From: Corynebacterium spheniscorum
Lineage (GTDB): Bacteria; Actinomycetota; Actinomycetes; Mycobacteriales; Mycobacteriaceae
DNA: 64,000 bases
Direction: 5' to 3'
Assembly (NCBI RefSeq): GCF_900113445.1
Contig: NZ_FOPJ01000015.1
Location: 1-64,000 of the forward strand
The notes under the pieces are model-generated. The model searched no databases. It was not told the DNA's origin and saw only the letters and a list, made by a program, of their open reading frames with translations. Shown here in pieces: positions 15,554 to 24,015 of the stretch. Both the position numbers and the translations under genes were made by a program. Every line of letters starts with the position of its first letter. Positions within the stretch are counted from its first letter, which is position 1.

Positions 15554-16830
15554 TGCACCCGGGCCTTGAGCTTTTCCGCCTCAGGCATGCTGACCTGCTG
15601 GTGCGCCACACTGCGCTCCCGCTTCGCTAGGTACATAGCGATCCCCAAAATCAGCAGCACAATCAACGCCAAGCAGCCAATAAACCCAGCCCAGCTAAGG
15701 GAAGCAAAAACCAAGCCGGCGGCCGCGCCAACTACTGAAGAGCCAACGTAATAACAGAACAAATACATCGAGGAACCTTCAGCGCGGTTCTCTGTGGCAA
15801 TTAAGCCCACCCAACTAGAGGCAGTGGAGTGAATCCCAAAGAATGCCGCGGTGAAAGCAAAAAGCCCGATGAGCACCATCGCTAAATTCGGGATGCACAT
15901 AATCCCCAAACCCACCAGCATGGTGAGCGCGAAAATAATCATTCCCAGACCATTACCCGTGCGGCTGGTCAACACCCCGGCTTGGGCAGAAGACCAGGTT
16001 CCAGCCAGGTACATCAAAAAGACCAAACCCACCAGGGCCTCGCTTAACCCAAAGGTGTGCACCATGCGGAACCCTAAGAAGTTATAGAGCGACACAAAAC
16101 AGCCCATGGATAAAAACGCGGTGATAAATAGCGTGGCCAAACGCGGATTACGCCAGTGGTTCACCATCGCCGATAATTCCCCGCGCACGTGAATCTGCTT
16201 GGGCTTAAAACGGCGTTGAGCAGGCAGGAGGAAGGCCATCGCAATACCCACGAGCACCGCAAAACCACCAGTAGCCCACAAGGCCACTCGCCAATCCGCG
16301 ATCTCTAAGGCAGCAGCCGGAATCAAACGCCCTGTTAAACCACCTACCGAAGTGCCAGCCACATAAATGCCCATGGCTTTGGGCAAAGCCTCTGGGTCTA
16401 GCTCTTCACTGAGCCAGGTCATAGCCACAGCCGGCACACCAGCAATTAATGCGCCTTGGAGTGCCCGCAAAGCAATCAACCATCCAATCGAGGGCGCAAG
16501 CGGCAGGATGAGGCTAACCACCGTGGCTGATAGCGCAGAGATCACCAGGATCCTGCCGCGCCCAAAGCGCTCCGAAAGGATGCTAAAAGGCACAATGAAC
16601 AAAGCCAGGGTGCCCGTTGCCGCAGATACCGTCAGGGCCGCTTCGGTGGGGTTTACACCCAGGTCACTGACCAAGGTGGGCAGCATGGCCTGCGTGCAAT
16701 ACAGCGCATTGAAGGTGGCCAACCCAGCGGCCAGCACAGCAAGTACCGCACGGCGATACGCGGGTTCGCCGCGGCGGATACCTGGGGGAGTTGTTGGACC
16801 CACAACTGTGCTTGGAGTGCTCATGAACAT
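15550..16830 (-). CDS. MFS transporter, YnfM-like exporter
   Basis: 426 residues with twelve predicted membrane helices. The loop between helices 2 and 3 carries SERFGRGRILVISAL, the MFS signature, and helix 4 has LRALQGALIAGVPAVAMTWLSEEL. The pattern is that of YnfM-like drug-efflux permeases in the proton-driven DHA group. The start may be ATG 16830 or the ATG two codons later. It is divergent from a LysR-type gene that most likely controls it. The 3' end overlaps the convergent nuclease stop by 4 bases. Confidence 0.88.
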   Translation of the reverse strand: MFMSTPSTVVGPTTPPGIRRGEPAYRRAVLAVLAAGLATFNALYCTQAMLPTLVSDLGVNPTEAALTVSAATGTLALFIVPFSILSERFGRGRILVISALSATVVSLILPLAPSIGWLIALRALQGALIAGVPAVAMTWLSEELDPEALPKAMGIYVAGTSVGGLTGRLIPAAALEIADWRVALWATGGFAVLVGIAMAFLLPAQRRFKPKQIHVRGELSAMVNHWRNPRLATLFITAFLSMGCFVSLYNFLGFRMVHTFGLSEALVGLVFLMYLAGTWSSAQAGVLTSRTGNGLGMIIFALTMLVGLGIMCIPNLAMVLIGLFAFTAAFFGIHSTASSWVGLIATENRAEGSSMYLFCYYVGSSVVGAAAGLVFASLSWAGFIGCLALIVLLILGIAMYLAKRERSVAHQQVSMPEAEKLKARVH

Positions 16831-16870
16831 AGATCATGGCTTAGCAGGAATAATGAGTAAAATATAAAAA

Positions 16871-16899
16871 ATGAAGCGATTTCATTCCATTTTGGAATG
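16871..16899. promoter_or_regulatory. Two LysR-type (T-N11-A) dyads between MFS and lysR genes
   Basis: Two inverted repeats lie side by side between the divergent genes: ATGAA-N5-TTCAT at 16871-16885 and CATTCCA-TTT-TGGAATG at 16883-16899. Each contains a T-N11-A core, the usual binding box of LysR-type regulators. Confidence 0.55.
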
Positions 16900-16923
16900 A
16901 TCCCTGCTAGGAGTAGATCTTTT

Positions 16924-17838
16924 ATGGAAGAAACCCGCGCTCTTATCCGCCGAATCCGCCGCATGCCCGCCATTAGTCTGCGTGATCTTGGCTACTTCTT
17001 AGCTGTTGCCCATAGCGGGCACCTAAGCGATAGTGCTGCCACCTTAGGCATCCCGCAGCCCACCCTTAGCCGGCGAATAGCGCGCCTAGAAGAAGTACTC
17101 GGCGCCCAACTTTTTGAACGCGGCGGCCACCAACTACGCCTTAATACCCGCGGCGAAGCACTTATCCCGGCAGCCACCGCCATCATCCAACAAGCCAACC
17201 TGGGCTTCGGCCAGGTGCACCGCCTCATGGATCCGGAACGCGGCACCGTGCGCTTAGACTTCATGCACTCCCTAGGCACCTGGCTGGTACCGGAATTAAT
17301 CCGCAGCTACCGCAGCTTGCACCCCCAGGTAGAAATCCAATTACACCAAGGAGCTGCCGCGCATCTGATAGAGCGCGTGCGCGCCGGGCTAACAGACCTG
17401 GCCTTGGTGGGGCCTAAACCAGATACCGAATTAGGCTGGCAACAACTCCGCCGCCAACGCTTAGCCCTAGCGCTTCCCGAAGATCACCACCTAGCCCACA
17501 GTACCGACCCCATCTCTTTAAAAGAAGCCGCTGAAGAGCCCTTCATTGGGATGTTGCCTGGCTATGGCACGCGGCTTCTGCTTGACCGGCTAAGCGCCGA
17601 AGCTGGGTTTAGCCCACAGCTGGTGTTTGAGTCCATGGAGTTAACCACCGTGACGGGGTTGGTTTCTGCGGGGCTAGGAGTAGCACTTCTGCCACTCGAT
17701 GATCCCTACTTGGCTCCCACCGGGATTGTGCTGCGTCCCATTGACCCACCGTGTTATCGCGAATTGGGATTGGTGTGGCGGCGCAGCGAGCAAGAAGCCC
17801 CGCCGGTAGATATGTTCCGGCGGTTTATCTGCGCTTAA
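16924..17838 (+). CDS. LysR-family transcriptional regulator
   Basis: 304 residues from ATG 16924, which has TAGGAG 11 bases upstream; a start at ATG 16963 (MPAISLRDLGYFLAV) would fit the family length better and cannot be excluded. The helix-turn-helix covers LSDSAATLGIPQPTLSRRIARLEEVLGAQLFER near the start of the domain. The rest is the two-lobed effector domain (FMHSLGTWLVPELIRSYRS, DLALVGPK, GLGVALLPLDD). Its divergence from the MFS gene and the dyads between them suggest local control of the exporter. Its stop overlaps msrA by 4 bases. Confidence 0.9.
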   Translation: MEETRALIRRIRRMPAISLRDLGYFLAVAHSGHLSDSAATLGIPQPTLSRRIARLEEVLGAQLFERGGHQLRLNTRGEALIPAATAIIQQANLGFGQVHRLMDPERGTVRLDFMHSLGTWLVPELIRSYRSLHPQVEIQLHQGAAAHLIERVRAGLTDLALVGPKPDTELGWQQLRRQRLALALPEDHHLAHSTDPISLKEAAEEPFIGMLPGYGTRLLLDRLSAEAGFSPQLVFESMELTTVTGLVSAGLGVALLPLDDPYLAPTGIVLRPIDPPCYRELGLVWRRSEQEAPPVDMFRRFICA

Positions 17839-18494
17839 ATCCCGCAGGCCACCCCGGTGGAGTGATGCGGGCAATAGCCGCCAGGGTTCTTGTGGAGGTA
17901 CTGCTGGTGTTCTTCCTCTGCGCGATAATAAGAACCGGAAGGAGTTTCCGATAAGGGCATCACTTCGGTGGTAATAGCACCGAATCCATGCTCCGCTAAT
18001 TTCTTTTCATAGCCTTTAATAATCGCTCTGATTTCTTCAGCCTCAGCCTCAGTTTCGGTATAAAACGCCGAACGATACTGAGTACCCACATCATTGCCCT
18101 GGCGATAGCCTTGCGTTGGATCATGCGCCTCCAGGGCAGTGGCAACCAGCTTCGCCAAGCTCACTTTTTCTGGGTCATAGACCACCTCCACTACCTCGGT
18201 GTGGTTAGTGCGCCCCGTGCACACCTCGCGATAGGTGGGGTTGGGTGTGATCCCGCCGGCGAAACCCACACTGGTGGATTCCACCCCGGGGATCTGCCAG
18301 AGGAGCTTCTCGGCACCCCAATAACAGCCAATTGCTACATAAAGGGTGCGTTGGTTTTCCTTCCACGCCCCGGTTATGGGGGTGTTCAAAACAGCATGCG
18401 GGGCTGGGTCCACCAGCACTGGATGCGGGCTACCATGAAGGGCCTCCTCGGGTTTAACCAGACCGACCGGGCCGCGGTTGAAGAGCCATCCCAT
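17835..18494 (-). CDS. msrA: Peptide methionine sulfoxide reductase A
   Basis: 219 residues. MsrA reduces the S-epimer of methionine sulfoxide in proteins. The active-site motif is GCYWGAEKLLWQIPGV (about 56-71); most family members read GCFWG, so Phe is replaced by Tyr, a mild change, and the catalytic Cys is kept. The recycling cysteine is likely in the tail (GGYCPHH or GVACGI). FAGGITPNPTYREVCTGRTNHTEVVEV is typical. The ribosome binding site GGAGAA is in place. It diverges from sodA, so both oxidative-stress genes share one intergenic region. Confidence 0.95.
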   Translation of the reverse strand: MGWLFNRGPVGLVKPEEALHGSPHPVLVDPAPHAVLNTPITGAWKENQRTLYVAIGCYWGAEKLLWQIPGVESTSVGFAGGITPNPTYREVCTGRTNHTEVVEVVYDPEKVSLAKLVATALEAHDPTQGYRQGNDVGTQYRSAFYTETEAEAEEIRAIIKGYEKKLAEHGFGAITTEVMPLSETPSGSYYRAEEEHQQYLHKNPGGYCPHHSTGVACGI

Positions 18495-18598
18495 CTGTAT
18501 CTTCTCCTTAAAGTTTGCTGTGACGTAGTTCTAAAGATCGGGTGCGCGGAACCGCTAAATAAGGCTTAACAGTAAAGGATAGTTTCGTAAGGGGAACG

Positions 18599-18626
18599 TT
18601 GCGAAAAGCGTTTATCGCGTTACCAT
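18599..18626 (+). promoter_or_regulatory. Candidate sodA promoter
   Basis: TTGCGA and TACCAT are separated by 16 bases, a fair sigma-70-type match, ending about 70 bases before the sodA ATG. A 5' leader of about 60 bases would result. Confidence 0.4.
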
Positions 18627-18694
18627 AGGCACCATCGCGTCTTGCAAGTATGCAGCGCAAATCACGACACCCCATAGTCGAAAGGCAATACAAA

Positions 18695-19297
18695 ATGGCA
18701 GTCTACGAACTTCCCGAACTTGATTACGCATATGACGCGCTGGAGCCCCATATCTCCGCTGAGATCATGGAGCTGCACCACTCCAAGCACCACGCCACCT
18801 ATGTTGCTGGCGCTAATGCTGCCCTAGAGGCCATGGAGAAGGCACGCGAAGAGGGTACCAACCCCGACCAGATCCGCGCACTGTCGAAGAATCTGGCCTT
18901 TAACCTGGGTGGTCACACCAACCACAGCATCTTCTGGAAGAACCTGTCCCCCAATGGTGGCGGCGAGCCCGAGGGTGACCTGGCCAAGGCCATTGAGCGC
19001 GACTTCGGTTCCTTCGAAAAGTTCAAGGATCAGTTCTCCTCTGCAGCTCTTGGCCTGCAGGGCTCCGGCTGGGCTGTCCTGGGCTATGACCACATGGCAG
19101 ACCGTCTGGTTATCGAGCAGATGACTGACCAGCAGGGACAGATCTCCATTAACCTCACTCCATTGCTCATGCTGGATATGTGGGAGCACGCCTTCTACCT
19201 GCAGTACAAGAACGTCAAGGCCGACTATGTTAAGGCCGTTTGGAACGTCTTCAACTGGGATGACGTTGCTGAGCGCTTCGCCGCTGCCAGCAAATAA
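18695..19297 (+). CDS. sodA: Superoxide dismutase (Mn/Fe type)
   Basis: 200 residues from ATG 18695, with AAAGG 12 bases upstream. It converts superoxide to peroxide and oxygen. The metal ligands can be placed: His in [12 protein letters not shown] (about 27), His near 76 in [10 protein letters not shown], and Asp and His in [14 protein letters not shown] (about 161 and 165). [10 protein letters not shown] is the usual family block. Corynebacterial enzymes of this type usually use manganese, but the metal cannot be proved from sequence. There is no signal peptide. Codon use suggests a highly expressed gene. Confidence 0.97.
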   Translation: MAVYELPELDYAYDALEPHISAEIMELHHSKHHATYVAGANAALEAMEKAREEGTNPDQIRALSKNLAFNLGGHTNHSIFWKNLSPNGGGEPEGDLAKAIERDFGSFEKFKDQFSSAALGLQGSGWAVLGYDHMADRLVIEQMTDQQGQISINLTPLLMLDMWEHAFYLQYKNVKADYVKAVWNVFNWDDVAERFAAASK

Positions 19298-19313
19298 TCT
19301 CTAGCGTTCCGCA

Positions 19314-19356
19314 CACCCCCAAGGCTCATCTTTTTGAGATGGCCTTCGGGGGTTTT
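19314..19356 (+). terminator. Terminator after sodA
   Basis: ACCCCCAAGGCTCATC can pair with GAGATGGCCTTCGGGGGT, a long stem with small bulges, followed by TTTT. It lies about 17 bases after the stop. Confidence 0.85.
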
Positions 19357-19806
19357 GTGCTGCGTGGGGTTAAAATACTTTTCTACTCGCGCCGCAGTTG
19401 CTATCAAGGCGTGGCAGAGCCTCGGGAGGCTGCGGATGTTTATGGAGTGTGCGGAGTGGGTGTTCGGGGCTCGGGGGAAGCGTTGCTGGAGATAGTGATG
19501 AAAAAGGTTATCGCTAGGCCAGTGTGATTTGTGTCCGAATATGTGTGTACGTTTGTGCAGGTCATTGGCGCGAGGAGTCTATGGGCCATGGAAGAGCTTG
19601 GAGAATGCGGGCAAGGGGGCGGGCCCGATCGGGCACGAAGAAAGAAAATCGGGCATAATTGGGGGCAGTGCGGAACGTGAAGCTTCGCGCCTGGGAATGC
19701 GCACACGCGCACGCCCTGGAACTCAATCAGACGCCGACGAAGAATCTCACCCCAAGCTTGAAGGCATGACGCAACCGGGATTCTGTCGGCAGGGAGAAGG
19801 CAGAAG
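19357..19806. other. 450-bp region upstream of ldh
   Basis: No convincing gene. It should hold the ldh promoter and operators for sugar- and lactate-responsive regulators (SugR, LldR and GlxR act on ldhA in C. glutamicum, from recollection), but I could not place a consensus site. The motif ATCGGGC occurs three times between 19625 and 19657 (one followed by ACGAAG, one by ATAATT) and may be a binding repeat. Confidence 0.4.
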
Positions 19807-20763
19807 ATGAAGGATATCGTCGGCAATAAGATCGTCCTGATTGGCGCAGGTGACGTGGGAGTTGCCTATGCGTATGCGCTGGTGAACCAAGGTATTTGTG
19901 ATCACCTGGCGATCATTGACATTGATGAAAAGAAGCTTGAAGGCAATGTCATGGACCTGAACCACGGTGTGGTGTGGGCAGGTTCGCGTACTCGCGTGAC
20001 CAAGGGGACCTACGCCGACTGCGAAGATGCCGCCATTGTGGTGCTGTGCGCTGGTGCCGCGCAGAAGCCCGGGGAAACTCGCCTGCAGCTGGTGGAAAAG
20101 AATGTGAAGATCACCAAGAACATTGTTGATCAAGTGATGGGCAACGGTTTTGATGGCATCTTCCTTGTGGCCTCCAACCCGGTGGATATTTTGACCTATG
20201 CGGTGTGGAAGTACTCCGGGCTGCCACACTCGCAGGTGATCGGTTCTGGTACCGTGCTGGATTCCGCGCGCTTCCGCTATATGCTCGGCGAACTCTATGA
20301 GGTGGCGCCGACCTCCGTGCACGCCTACATCATCGGCGAACACGGCGATACCGAATTACCGGTGCTTTCTTCTGCCACCGTTGCGGGTGTGAGCATGCGG
20401 ATGTCTTTGCAAAAGGATCCGGAGCTAGAGGGGCGCCTGGAGAAAATTTTTGAAGACACCCGCGATGCGGCCTACCACATTATTGATGCCAAGGGCTCGA
20501 CCTCTTATGGCATTGGTATGGGCTTGGCGCGCATTACCCGTGCCATTTTGAAGAATAATGATGTGGCTTTGCCGTGCTCGGCGTATTTGCAGGGCGAATA
20601 TGGGCAGAATGACATTTATATTGGCACCCCGGCGATCATTAACCGCAAGGGTATCCGTCGCGTCGTAGAGTTGGAGATTAACGACCACGAAATGGAGCGC
20701 TTCACGCACTCCGCTAATACGCTACGCGAGGTTCAGGAACGTTTCTTCCCGCCAGAGGGCTAA
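19807..20763 (+). CDS. ldh: L-lactate dehydrogenase
   Basis: 318 residues. It reduces pyruvate to L-lactate with NADH. The Rossmann motif [13 protein letters not shown] starts at about residue 13. The substrate arginine is in [11 protein letters not shown], the LDH/MDH signature is NPVDILTY, and the catalytic His is in [14 protein letters not shown]. The ribosome binding site GGGAGAAGG is a little upstream. Its synteny with sodA fits ldhA of C. glutamicum. The stop codon is the first unit of an 18-bp tandem repeat that repeats in-frame stops. Confidence 0.97.
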   Translation: MKDIVGNKIVLIGAGDVGVAYAYALVNQGICDHLAIIDIDEKKLEGNVMDLNHGVVWAGSRTRVTKGTYADCEDAAIVVLCAGAAQKPGETRLQLVEKNVKITKNIVDQVMGNGFDGIFLVASNPVDILTYAVWKYSGLPHSQVIGSGTVLDSARFRYMLGELYEVAPTSVHAYIIGEHGDTELPVLSSATVAGVSMRMSLQKDPELEGRLEKIFEDTRDAAYHIIDAKGSTSYGIGMGLARITRAILKNNDVALPCSAYLQGEYGQNDIYIGTPAIINRKGIRRVVELEINDHEMERFTHSANTLREVQERFFPPEG

Positions 20764-20814
20764 GGCCCTGTGGAGGGCTAAGGCCCTGTGGAGGGCTAAG
20801 GCCCTGTGGAGGGC
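20761..20814 (+). repeat. 18-bp tandem repeat x3 carrying in-frame stop codons
   Basis: The unit TAAGGCCCTGTGGAGGGC occurs three times without change, followed by a fourth TAAG. As 18 is a multiple of three, every unit puts a TAA in the ldh frame. Each unit can also fold as a small hairpin (GCCCT-GTGG-AGGGC). Confidence 0.9.
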
Positions 20815-20842
20815 TAAGCGAGCCTCGCAGAAAGAGACCGCG

Positions 20843-21577
20843 ATGAGCCACACCCATGCCACCACCCCAGGCATTGTGGCGCACCGCGGTCTTTCGCATG
20901 CGCACCAAGAACTCTCGCTCGCCGCCTATGAAGCAGCCTTCGCCTTACCCATTGACGGCGTGGAATGCGATGTGCGTCTAAGCGCTGATGGGGTGCCGAT
21001 TTTGGTCCATGATGCGGATTTCAGCAGGCTAAGTGGGGGTGCAGATAAGCGCCTGATCCGTGAACTTAGTGCCCAAGAAGCTGCCCGTGAGCACGGGATT
21101 TTAACCTTAGATGAGTTCTTATCCCTTGCGCTGCGCTACCCAGAACACCGCATCTACATCGAATTCAAACAAGCTGGGCGCAATGAGGATCTCGCACTAG
21201 AACCAGCGGTGGTGAAAACACTCATCCGCCACGGTTTGCGCAATAAAGCGGCGGAAAGAATCTGCTTCATTTCCTTTTCGCCCTTCTCTTTGCACCGCGC
21301 GAAGCAATTAGCGCCGACGATCCCCCGGATTTATTTACGCCCGGAGTGGTTCCGTTGGGCGAACCCCATGGATTTTTTGCCCCGAGACTATGCCGGATTA
21401 GGGGTCTCCATTGAGCGGGCGAAGCGCCGCCCGCAGCTGCTTTATCGTCAGTACCTGCCCAGTTATGTGTGGACGGTGGATGAGGCAGACGACCTTTTAT
21501 GGGCTGCAGAAAATGGCGCTGATTTTATTGCCACGAATCGCGCTGATCTGGCATGCGAGGTATTTGACTTGAAGTAG
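20843..21577 (+). CDS. glpQ: Glycerophosphodiester phosphodiesterase
   Basis: 244 residues, cytoplasmic (no signal peptide). It hydrolyses glycerophosphodiesters to glycerol-3-phosphate and an alcohol. GDPD motifs: IVAHRGLS near the start (catalytic His and Arg), GVECDVRLSADGVPILVHDADFSRLS (metal-binding Glu and Asp, second catalytic His), YIEFKQ, and WTVDEADD-LLWAAENGADFIATNRADL at the end. The ribosome binding site is GAGACCGCG or the AAAGAGA before it. It lies 79 bases after ldh, just past the tandem repeat, and could be partly cotranscribed. glpD and glpK lie about 12 kb away. Confidence 0.92.
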   Translation: MSHTHATTPGIVAHRGLSHAHQELSLAAYEAAFALPIDGVECDVRLSADGVPILVHDADFSRLSGGADKRLIRELSAQEAAREHGILTLDEFLSLALRYPEHRIYIEFKQAGRNEDLALEPAVVKTLIRHGLRNKAAERICFISFSPFSLHRAKQLAPTIPRIYLRPEWFRWANPMDFLPRDYAGLGVSIERAKRRPQLLYRQYLPSYVWTVDEADDLLWAAENGADFIATNRADLACEVFDLK

Positions 21578-21591
21578 TTATCCTTTAAGCC

Positions 21592-22518
21592 ATGGCCAAG
21601 AAAAATAAGAAGAATGCTGATCTGCCGGAGGGTATGAGCCGGCGCCAGGCGAAGCTTGCTGCGCGTGCTGCCGAACGTGCCGCACTTGAGAAGGACCCGC
21701 GCCCCTATGAGGGCTTGGATTGTGAAGCTGATTTGGTGGCTTTGCAGGAGTTCGTTCCCTCTGCGGTTGCTGACCTGAAGATCAAGGGCGCTGAGGATCG
21801 CACGGTGCGGATTGTGACTGTGCTGCCCGGCGCGGGTGCCGCGGTGGTACGTGAGCTACCGGATGGCACCGTGGAGGCGCTGGTGGCTTTGCAGGTGCAA
21901 ACGCACTCCCAGAACCCCGGCCGTGACTTGGCCTATGCCATTTCTTGGGCGCTGAAGGCCGCCCCCGGTGAGCAGCTGGTGTCCACCATTGCTGATGGTT
22001 CCCAGCCGAAGATCCAGGAACTTATTGCCGCGGATGAGCAGCTGGAGATCAGCGAGCACGATAACTTCGATTGGTGGGTGGCCGAAGGCACCCAATTGGA
22101 TCCGATGTACCAGCGCTCCATGCAGGCCGCTAATGATGCGGTGGTGGAATCGCACCGCGTGAGCGCGGATGTTCCGGGTTCACTGTGGTGGGTCAACCCC
22201 GGTGGCGCGAAGGCGCATCTGCGTTGGGTGCGTACCGAAGCGGAAAACCCCATGCTCAATGCCTTGGCGCGGGTGGCGGCACGCGGGGAGCTGAACCTGG
22301 GCGAGGCTTCGCGTTTTGCTGGGGTCTTCCGTACCCACGGCATTGTGGTTCCAGTGTTTGACCTGGACCCGGAGCGTGCTTATGACTCCTATGAGGAGGA
22401 AATCAAGCGCGTGAATGATGCTCTGGTCAAGGAGCTGGATAATGATGCGCCGCTGAGCTCGGATGAACGCCGCCAGCTGCAAAATATTAAGTCCCGCCAG
22501 GTGACCTTGCGCGATTAG
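21592..22518 (+). CDS. DUF5926-family protein
   Basis: 308 residues, soluble. The N-terminus is Lys-rich (MAKKNKKNADLPEGMSRRQ) followed by AKLAARAAERAALEKDPRPYEGL. The body contains DLVALQEFVPSA, TVLPGAGAAVVRELPDGT, WWVAEGTQLDP and LWWVNPGGAKAHLRWVRTEAENPMLNALARVAA. It matches my memory of the actinobacterial DUF5926 family, of unknown function. It follows the glycerophosphodiesterase by 14 bases and probably shares its transcript. Confidence 0.8.
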   Translation: MAKKNKKNADLPEGMSRRQAKLAARAAERAALEKDPRPYEGLDCEADLVALQEFVPSAVADLKIKGAEDRTVRIVTVLPGAGAAVVRELPDGTVEALVALQVQTHSQNPGRDLAYAISWALKAAPGEQLVSTIADGSQPKIQELIAADEQLEISEHDNFDWWVAEGTQLDPMYQRSMQAANDAVVESHRVSADVPGSLWWVNPGGAKAHLRWVRTEAENPMLNALARVAARGELNLGEASRFAGVFRTHGIVVPVFDLDPERAYDSYEEEIKRVNDALVKELDNDAPLSSDERRQLQNIKSRQVTLRD

Positions 22519-22552
22519 CGCTTAACTACTGCGCACCGTTAGAGCAGCAACA

Positions 22553-22594
22553 AACCCCGCGTTAACAGCCTTAGAGGGCTACGAACGCGGGGTT
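22553..22594. terminator. Bidirectional terminator between DUF5926 and lcpB genes
   Basis: A perfect 11-bp stem (AACCCCGCGTT with AACGCGGGGTT) closes a 20-base loop that holds a second small hairpin (AGCCTTAGAGGGCT). It lies between convergent genes and may serve both; T runs are short. Confidence 0.75.
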
Positions 22595-22625
22595 CATGCG
22601 CTGTCCGCGCTGCCTGCCGCAGCAG

Positions 22626-23975
22626 TTAGCGCATGGAATCCCATAGCGCGGGGGCTTGAACCTCATCCCAGAGCACCACCGAACCCACGTCATAGTTGGC
22701 AAAACCACCCACCGGCACGGTCTCGGTTTCCACCCCAGATTTCATGGCCAGAGCCAGGCGCGCGAGATGCCACACATGGTCGCCCTCACCCACGGTGAAA
22801 GAACCCACCGCACCATTAATCAGCGGGAAGAAACGGAAGGGATTGAGCAACGTCGAGGGTTGAGTAGCGGTAGCCACAATCGCAGAAAAGAACTCGCGTT
22901 GGCGTTGCACACGGTCTAAATCACCCTGCGCGGTAGCGCGGGTACGCACATAACCCAAGGCCGTCGGCCCATCCATTTTTTGGCACCCGGCCTGCACATT
23001 CAGGTTCGCCAGTGGATCATCAATCGGCTGATCAGGGCACAGCTCCACCCCACCAACCGCATCAACCACATGCGCTAACCCGCCCATACCGATCTCGGCA
23101 TAGTGATCAATATGGATGCCGGTGGCTTGCTCCACAGTTGCCGCAAGCAACTTCGGCCCACCATAAGCAAAGGAGGCATTGATTTTATCCATGCCATAAC
23201 CAGGGATAGCCACATAGGAATCACGCGGAATAGACACCAACTTTGCCTTCCCCACAGTGGGGATATGCAACAACATGATGGTGTCGGTACGACCAGTCCC
23301 AATATCCCCGCCGGTGCCTAAGCGGGCAATATCTTCCTCAGTCAACCCCTGCCGGGAATCCGACCCAACCAGCAACCAATTCGAGCCCGAGGTCGACGCA
23401 ATCGGGGTATCCGGGAAAGCATCCACGCGGGTGAGCTTCGAATCAGCCCAAATCCCAGTTCCTAAAACCACCACCAGCAGCAGGATGAGCACATTACGTA
23501 CCGGCCGGAAACACCCACCGCGCCGGGCCCGCCGCCGACGCCGCGGCGCAGGTGGCGGTGGGGGTGCCACCTGTGGCGACACTGGGGGCGCCGCTTGGGG
23601 AGGCGGTGCAGCTGGGGCTTGATAGCGCGGTTGATAGCCCTGCGCTGGGGCGGCAGGATACTGCTGGGTGTACAAGGGCGGCGCCGCGGCCGCCGGCTGC
23701 TCCGGGAATACCTGGCGGGGTCTCTCCCGGGGTGGTTGTACACGTGGGCGTTCTTCTGCGCGGGGCCTTGCGCTTTTCGAGATCGGGGGTAAAGGATTCC
23801 CGTCTGGATCGGCGGTGCGTGGCCGGCGTGTGCCAGGCCGTGCAGTAGAAGGCCGGCGTCGAACCGGACGACCATAACGGTCGAGGATCGGGCGACCATG
23901 GCGATCCCGGGCGATGTCATCGCCATAAGAATCGCGGTAACGCCCGCCTTGGCCTTCATCTCCACGCATATTCAT
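22626..23975 (-). CDS. lcpB: LytR-CpsA-Psr (LCP) cell-wall ligase
   Basis: 449 residues. A long cytoplasmic part (1-160) is rich in Pro, Arg, Gln and Ala. One membrane helix (VLILLLVVVLGTGIWA, about 163-178) leads to an outside LCP domain with LLVGSDSRQGL, GRTDTIMLLHIP, LVSIPRDSYVAIPG, KINASFAYGGP and ALGYVRTR..DLDRVQRQREF. The Asp and Arg residues that bind the lipid pyrophosphate are kept. LCP proteins join arabinogalactan to peptidoglycan; by synteny this is probably LcpB, with LcpA elsewhere. ATG 23969 is an alternative start. Confidence 0.9.
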   Translation of the reverse strand: MNMRGDEGQGGRYRDSYGDDIARDRHGRPILDRYGRPVRRRPSTARPGTRRPRTADPDGNPLPPISKSARPRAEERPRVQPPRERPRQVFPEQPAAAAPPLYTQQYPAAPAQGYQPRYQAPAAPPPQAAPPVSPQVAPPPPPAPRRRRRARRGGCFRPVRNVLILLLVVVLGTGIWADSKLTRVDAFPDTPIASTSGSNWLLVGSDSRQGLTEEDIARLGTGGDIGTGRTDTIMLLHIPTVGKAKLVSIPRDSYVAIPGYGMDKINASFAYGGPKLLAATVEQATGIHIDHYAEIGMGGLAHVVDAVGGVELCPDQPIDDPLANLNVQAGCQKMDGPTALGYVRTRATAQGDLDRVQRQREFFSAIVATATQPSTLLNPFRFFPLINGAVGSFTVGEGDHVWHLARLALAMKSGVETETVPVGGFANYDVGSVVLWDEVQAPALWDSMR

Positions 23976-24015
23976 GCCTTAGACAGTAGTGCGCCTAGCT
24001 GTGAAAAATATAGTG

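Noticed and set aside
19580-19657. 25-codon Arg-rich ORF with GAGGAG in front, upstream of ldh
   Set aside because: Composition (MGHGRAWRMRARGRARSG) looks like random GC-rich DNA; no terminator or helix pattern supports it.
20761-20814. Tandem repeat after ldh considered as a CRISPR array
   Set aside because: The copies abut with no spacers and the unit is only 18 bp.
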